A stretch of DNA of 7,687 nt. It comes from JBHIBA01 sp046758845 (GTDB lineage Bacteria; UBA8248; JACPRG01; G963555815). Below the pieces are notes generated by a model that saw only the letters and a program-made list of their open reading frames with translations, searched no databases and was not told the DNA's origin. The DNA lies in assembly GCA_046758845.1 (NCBI GenBank), contig JBHIBA010000225.1, positions 1 to 7,687 of the forward strand, written 5' to 3'. Made by a program: the position numbers and the translations under genes. Every line of letters begins with the position of its first letter. Position 1 is the first letter of the stretch. Positions 5,650-7,687 of the stretch are shown here, one piece after another.

Positions 5650-6897
5650 GTGGACCTGATCGTCCGGAATGCGCGTCCTGTGGGGGTTGAGGCCGACCCT
5701 CCCGTCGACATCGCCGTATCGGGGGGACGCATTGTCCGCATTGCGCCGGGGATCGGCGAGAAGGGCGAACGGGAGATCGATGCCGGAGGCCGTCTCGTCA
5801 GCCCGCCCTTCATCGAGCCGCACATCCATCTGGACAAGACGCAGATTGCGGACGAAGTCGCGCCCAACCGGTCGGGGACTCTTTTGGGCGGCATCGAGGT
5901 GATCTGGGAACGCAAGCGCCGGTACACGGTCGAGGACATCGTGAAGCGTGCGGGCCGGACGATCGAAATGGCCGTCCGAAACGGCACGACGCGCCTTCGC
6001 ACCCACGCCGACGTGGACACCGTCGTGGGCCTGCGGGCCGTAGAAGGGCTTTTGGAGGTCAAGAAGCGCTTCGCAGACCTGGTGGACATCCAGATTGTCG
6101 CGTTCCCGCAGGAGGGAATTCTGCGTGATCCGGGGACGGAGGACCTTCTTGAGCAGGCCATGGAGATGGGGGCCGATCTCGTCGGCGGAATGCCCCACCA
6201 CGAAAAACGCCCCGAGCACTGGGGAGAGCACATCGACATCGCCTTCGGCATCGCCAAGCGCTACGACGCCGACATCGACATGCACGTGGACGAGACTGAC
6301 GACCCCGCCATTCGATCCCTGGAGGTCCTGGCCGAGCGAACCATCGCCGAGAGTTACCAGGGCCGGGTCACCGCCGGCCACACCTGCGCCCTCGCGGCTT
6401 ACCCGGACGATTACGCCGAGCAGGTGATCCGAAAAGTCAAGCAGGCCGGTCTCCATATGATCACCAACCCGGCCACGAACCTCGTCGTTCAGGGCAGGGG
6501 AGACCGGGGGCTCATCCGCCGGGGCATCACCCGCGTCAAGGAGCTTCTCGCCGCGAGCGTCAACGTGGCGTTCGGCCAGGACTGTGTGCGGGACGGTTTT
6601 TATCCCTTCGGGACAGCGGACCTTCTGGAGATCGCTCTCCTGACCGCTCATGTCGCGCACCTCTCTCTCCCCGAAGAAATTGAAGAGGTTTTCAGAATGC
6701 CCACGGCGAACTCGGCGAAGATTTGGCGCTCGGACGACTACGGCATCCGGGAAGGAGGGTCAGCCGATCTGGTCGTCATTGATTGCGAGACGGTTCTCCA
6801 GGCCGTCCAGCTTCATCCGCCGCGCCTTTGGGTCATCCGCAAGGGAAGGCTCATCGCCGAGTCCCGGTGGACGAGCCGGGTCCACCGGTCCGCTTGA
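5650..6897 (+). CDS. Cytosine-deaminase-like amidohydrolase (CodA/AtzC group)
   Basis: This is a metal-dependent amidohydrolase of 415 residues that aligns by eye along its length with E. coli cytosine deaminase CodA. The group hydrolytically removes amino or alkylamino groups from cytosine, isoguanine, pterins or triazines in the cytosol. Visible marks are the metal ligands H58 and H60 in EPHIHLDKTQ, SGTLLGGIE (75-83), FPQEGIL (152-158) with Q154 at the substrate-binding Gln of CodA, H212 and E215 in MHVDETDD, H244 in TAGHTC, QGRGDRG (281-287), RRGITRVKE (290-298), FGQDCV (308-313) with metal ligand D311, and YPFGTADLLE (318-327). CodA has FGHDD, so Q310 and C312 differ and strict cytosine specificity is doubtful. 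The start is a GTG, the first possible one after an in-frame TGA at 5632. It is divergent from the SDR and followed by a second deaminase 184 bases on. Confidence 0.92.
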   Translation: MDLIVRNARPVGVEADPPVDIAVSGGRIVRIAPGIGEKGEREIDAGGRLVSPPFIEPHIHLDKTQIADEVAPNRSGTLLGGIEVIWERKRRYTVEDIVKRAGRTIEMAVRNGTTRLRTHADVDTVVGLRAVEGLLEVKKRFADLVDIQIVAFPQEGILRDPGTEDLLEQAMEMGADLVGGMPHHEKRPEHWGEHIDIAFGIAKRYDADIDMHVDETDDPAIRSLEVLAERTIAESYQGRVTAGHTCALAAYPDDYAEQVIRKVKQAGLHMITNPATNLVVQGRGDRGLIRRGITRVKELLAASVNVAFGQDCVRDGFYPFGTADLLEIALLTAHVAHLSLPEEIEEVFRMPTANSAKIWRSDDYGIREGGSADLVVIDCETVLQAVQLHPPRLWVIRKGRLIAESRWTSRVHRSA

Positions 6898-7081
6898 GTC
6901 GGGCGGGGGATTTCGTCTTGAAGACAGATTCTTCCGAACGGGCCTTTTCCGTGACGGCATTATTGGTAAACTATGTCTGTCTCGAATTTCGTCGCTCCAT
7001 GCGCAGCTGCGGTGGAGGCGACCCTGCTTGAATGCGGAGTCGTTACGCCGAAAACCTGGGCCGCAGAGAAGGGGAGGGAAG
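6898..7081. other. Intergenic gap between the two deaminase genes
   Basis: I see no gene or clear terminator in these 184 bases. The frame of the downstream deaminase is open back into the amidohydrolase, but its product there is not protein-like. Whether the two genes share a transcript cannot be told. Confidence 0.4.
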
Positions 7082-7588
7082 ATGGAGGGTCGGCACGAGC
7101 GCTTCATGAGGTTGGCCATCGAGGAAGCGTGGAAGGGGCATGACGCGGGGGAGCAGCCATTTGCAGCGGTGATCGTTCGGGACGGGGAGGTCATCGGCCG
7201 GGGACACAACATGCAGAACTCCACGTTCGACGCGACCGCCCACGGCGAAACCCTCGTCATCCGAAACGCAACGCTCCACCACAAAATCCACAAGCTCACC
7301 GGCTGCACCCTCTACAGCACGTGTGAACCCTGTGCGATGTGTGCGGGAGCCATCCTGAACGCCGGCATCTCCGCCCTGGTCCTGGGGGCGCGCCTTGCGA
7401 AGATGAAGGATTTCGCCGGCCAGGCCTTCAGCCCCGGCGAATACGAGGGAGGCATTTTCAACTTTCACGAGTACAGGGTCGAGCGGCTCGCGGAAATGAT
7501 CGGCTCCGACCTGGAAATCGTCACCGGGGTGCTGGAAGAGGAGTGCGAGAACATTTACCGCCATTCCAAGGTGACATTGACGCGATAG
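7082..7588 (+). CDS. Zinc-dependent nucleoside/nucleobase deaminase, CDA fold
   Basis: This is a cytidine/deoxycytidylate deaminase-superfamily protein of 168 residues, close in size to guanine deaminase GuaD, tRNA adenosine deaminase TadA and fungal cytosine deaminase. These enzymes use one zinc to replace an exocyclic amino group on a base by oxygen. The zinc site is complete: H54 and the proton-shuttle E56 in AHGET, and C84 and C87 in STCEPCAMCAGAI. HGE rather than the HAE of TadA and GuaD recalls yeast cytosine deaminase, but the long C-terminal part (ARLAKMKDFAG, then FNFHEYRVERL) does not identify a substrate. I start at the ATG with GGGGAGGG immediately upstream (GGAGG four bases from the start). 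The in-frame extension upstream overlaps the previous gene and is not protein-like. It follows a CodA-type amidohydrolase and precedes a gene with a charged N-terminus, on the same strand. I call the family with confidence, the substrate not at all. Confidence 0.92.
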   Translation: MEGRHERFMRLAIEEAWKGHDAGEQPFAAVIVRDGEVIGRGHNMQNSTFDATAHGETLVIRNATLHHKIHKLTGCTLYSTCEPCAMCAGAILNAGISALVLGARLAKMKDFAGQAFSPGEYEGGIFNFHEYRVERLAEMIGSDLEIVTGVLEEECENIYRHSKVTLTR

Positions 7589-7645
7589 CGGATTCCACTG
7601 TTGTAGGTCGCAAGAAGGCCAATCGCTGGATGGTTCACTTCAAAC

Positions 7646-7652
7646 AGGAGGG
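7646..7652 (+). promoter_or_regulatory. Strong ribosome binding site before the last, cut gene
   Basis: AGGAGGG lies six bases before the ATG at 7659, close to ideal. It is the main evidence that a gene begins there. Confidence 0.65.
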
Positions 7653-7658
7653 AAGACC

Positions 7659-7687
7659 ATGAAGCGGCTCAAAGCGGTTCTAATTAG
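7659..7687 (+). CDS. Start of an unidentified gene, 3'-truncated by window edge
   Basis: Nine codons are visible, reading MKRLKAVLI. The basic start followed by hydrophobic residues would suit a signal peptide, for instance of a periplasmic binding protein for uptake of the pathway's substrate. That is a guess from nine residues and from context. It starts 70 bases after the deaminase on the same strand and is probably co-transcribed with it. No function can be assigned. Confidence 0.5.

Noticed and set aside
6650..7081. N-terminal extension of the CDA-fold deaminase by 144 codons
   Set aside because: It overlaps the amidohydrolase in another frame and has arginine/serine-rich shadow composition. 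The ATG at 7082 has a strong ribosome binding site and matches the family length.

Overview
The window is GC-rich bacterial chromosome carrying catabolic, housekeeping-like genes. There are no mobile elements, tRNAs, rRNAs or CRISPR arrays that I can see. The protein types (two aminotransferases, a short-chain dehydrogenase, two deaminases and a 42-residue TPR lipoprotein) would fit a free-living GC-rich Gram-negative bacterium with a broad amino-acid and nitrogen metabolism. The sequence alone does not let me name a phylum.

Layout. (1) 1-671, +: the 3' three quarters of a class IV PLP aminotransferase (branched-chain type), cut by the left window edge. (2) 747-2117, +: a complete class III omega-amino acid aminotransferase 75 bases downstream, probably in the same transcript. 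(3) 2118-2553: an intergenic stretch with an AT-rich island, small inverted repeats and a TATAAT box. (4) 2554-4339, +: a protein of twelve kinesin-light-chain-type TPR repeats. Its true N-terminus, a lipoprotein-like signal, is in a different reading frame, so a one-base insertion near 2775 splits the gene. (5) 4340-4674: gene-free, with a few inverted repeats. (6) 4675-5421, -: a classical NAD-type short-chain dehydrogenase/reductase. (7) 5422-5649: divergent control region. (8) 5650-6897, +: a cytosine-deaminase-like (CodA/AtzC group) amidohydrolase. (9) 7082-7588, +: a zinc-dependent nucleoside/nucleobase deaminase of the CDA fold. (10) 7659-7687, +: the first nine codons of a further gene behind a strong ribosome binding site, cut by the right edge.

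How they may work together. The right half pairs two deaminases of unrelated fold with a divergent dehydrogenase. This suggests breakdown of an N-heterocycle (pyrimidine, purine, pterin or triazine-like), but the substrate cannot be read from the sequence. The left half has two transaminases of different fold side by side, which fits amino-group transfer from an omega-amino acid or amine. A link between the halves, such as beta-alanine from pyrimidine breakdown being transaminated and its semialdehyde then reduced, is only a hypothesis. The genes between them are not metabolic and no dihydropyrimidinase or ureidopropionase is in view.

The strongest unexpected observation is the frameshift in the TPR gene. 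Undoing it joins a lipoprotein-like leader and a degenerate first TPR to the repeat array. I found no convincing new biological system; the rest is recognisable families in an ordinary arrangement.
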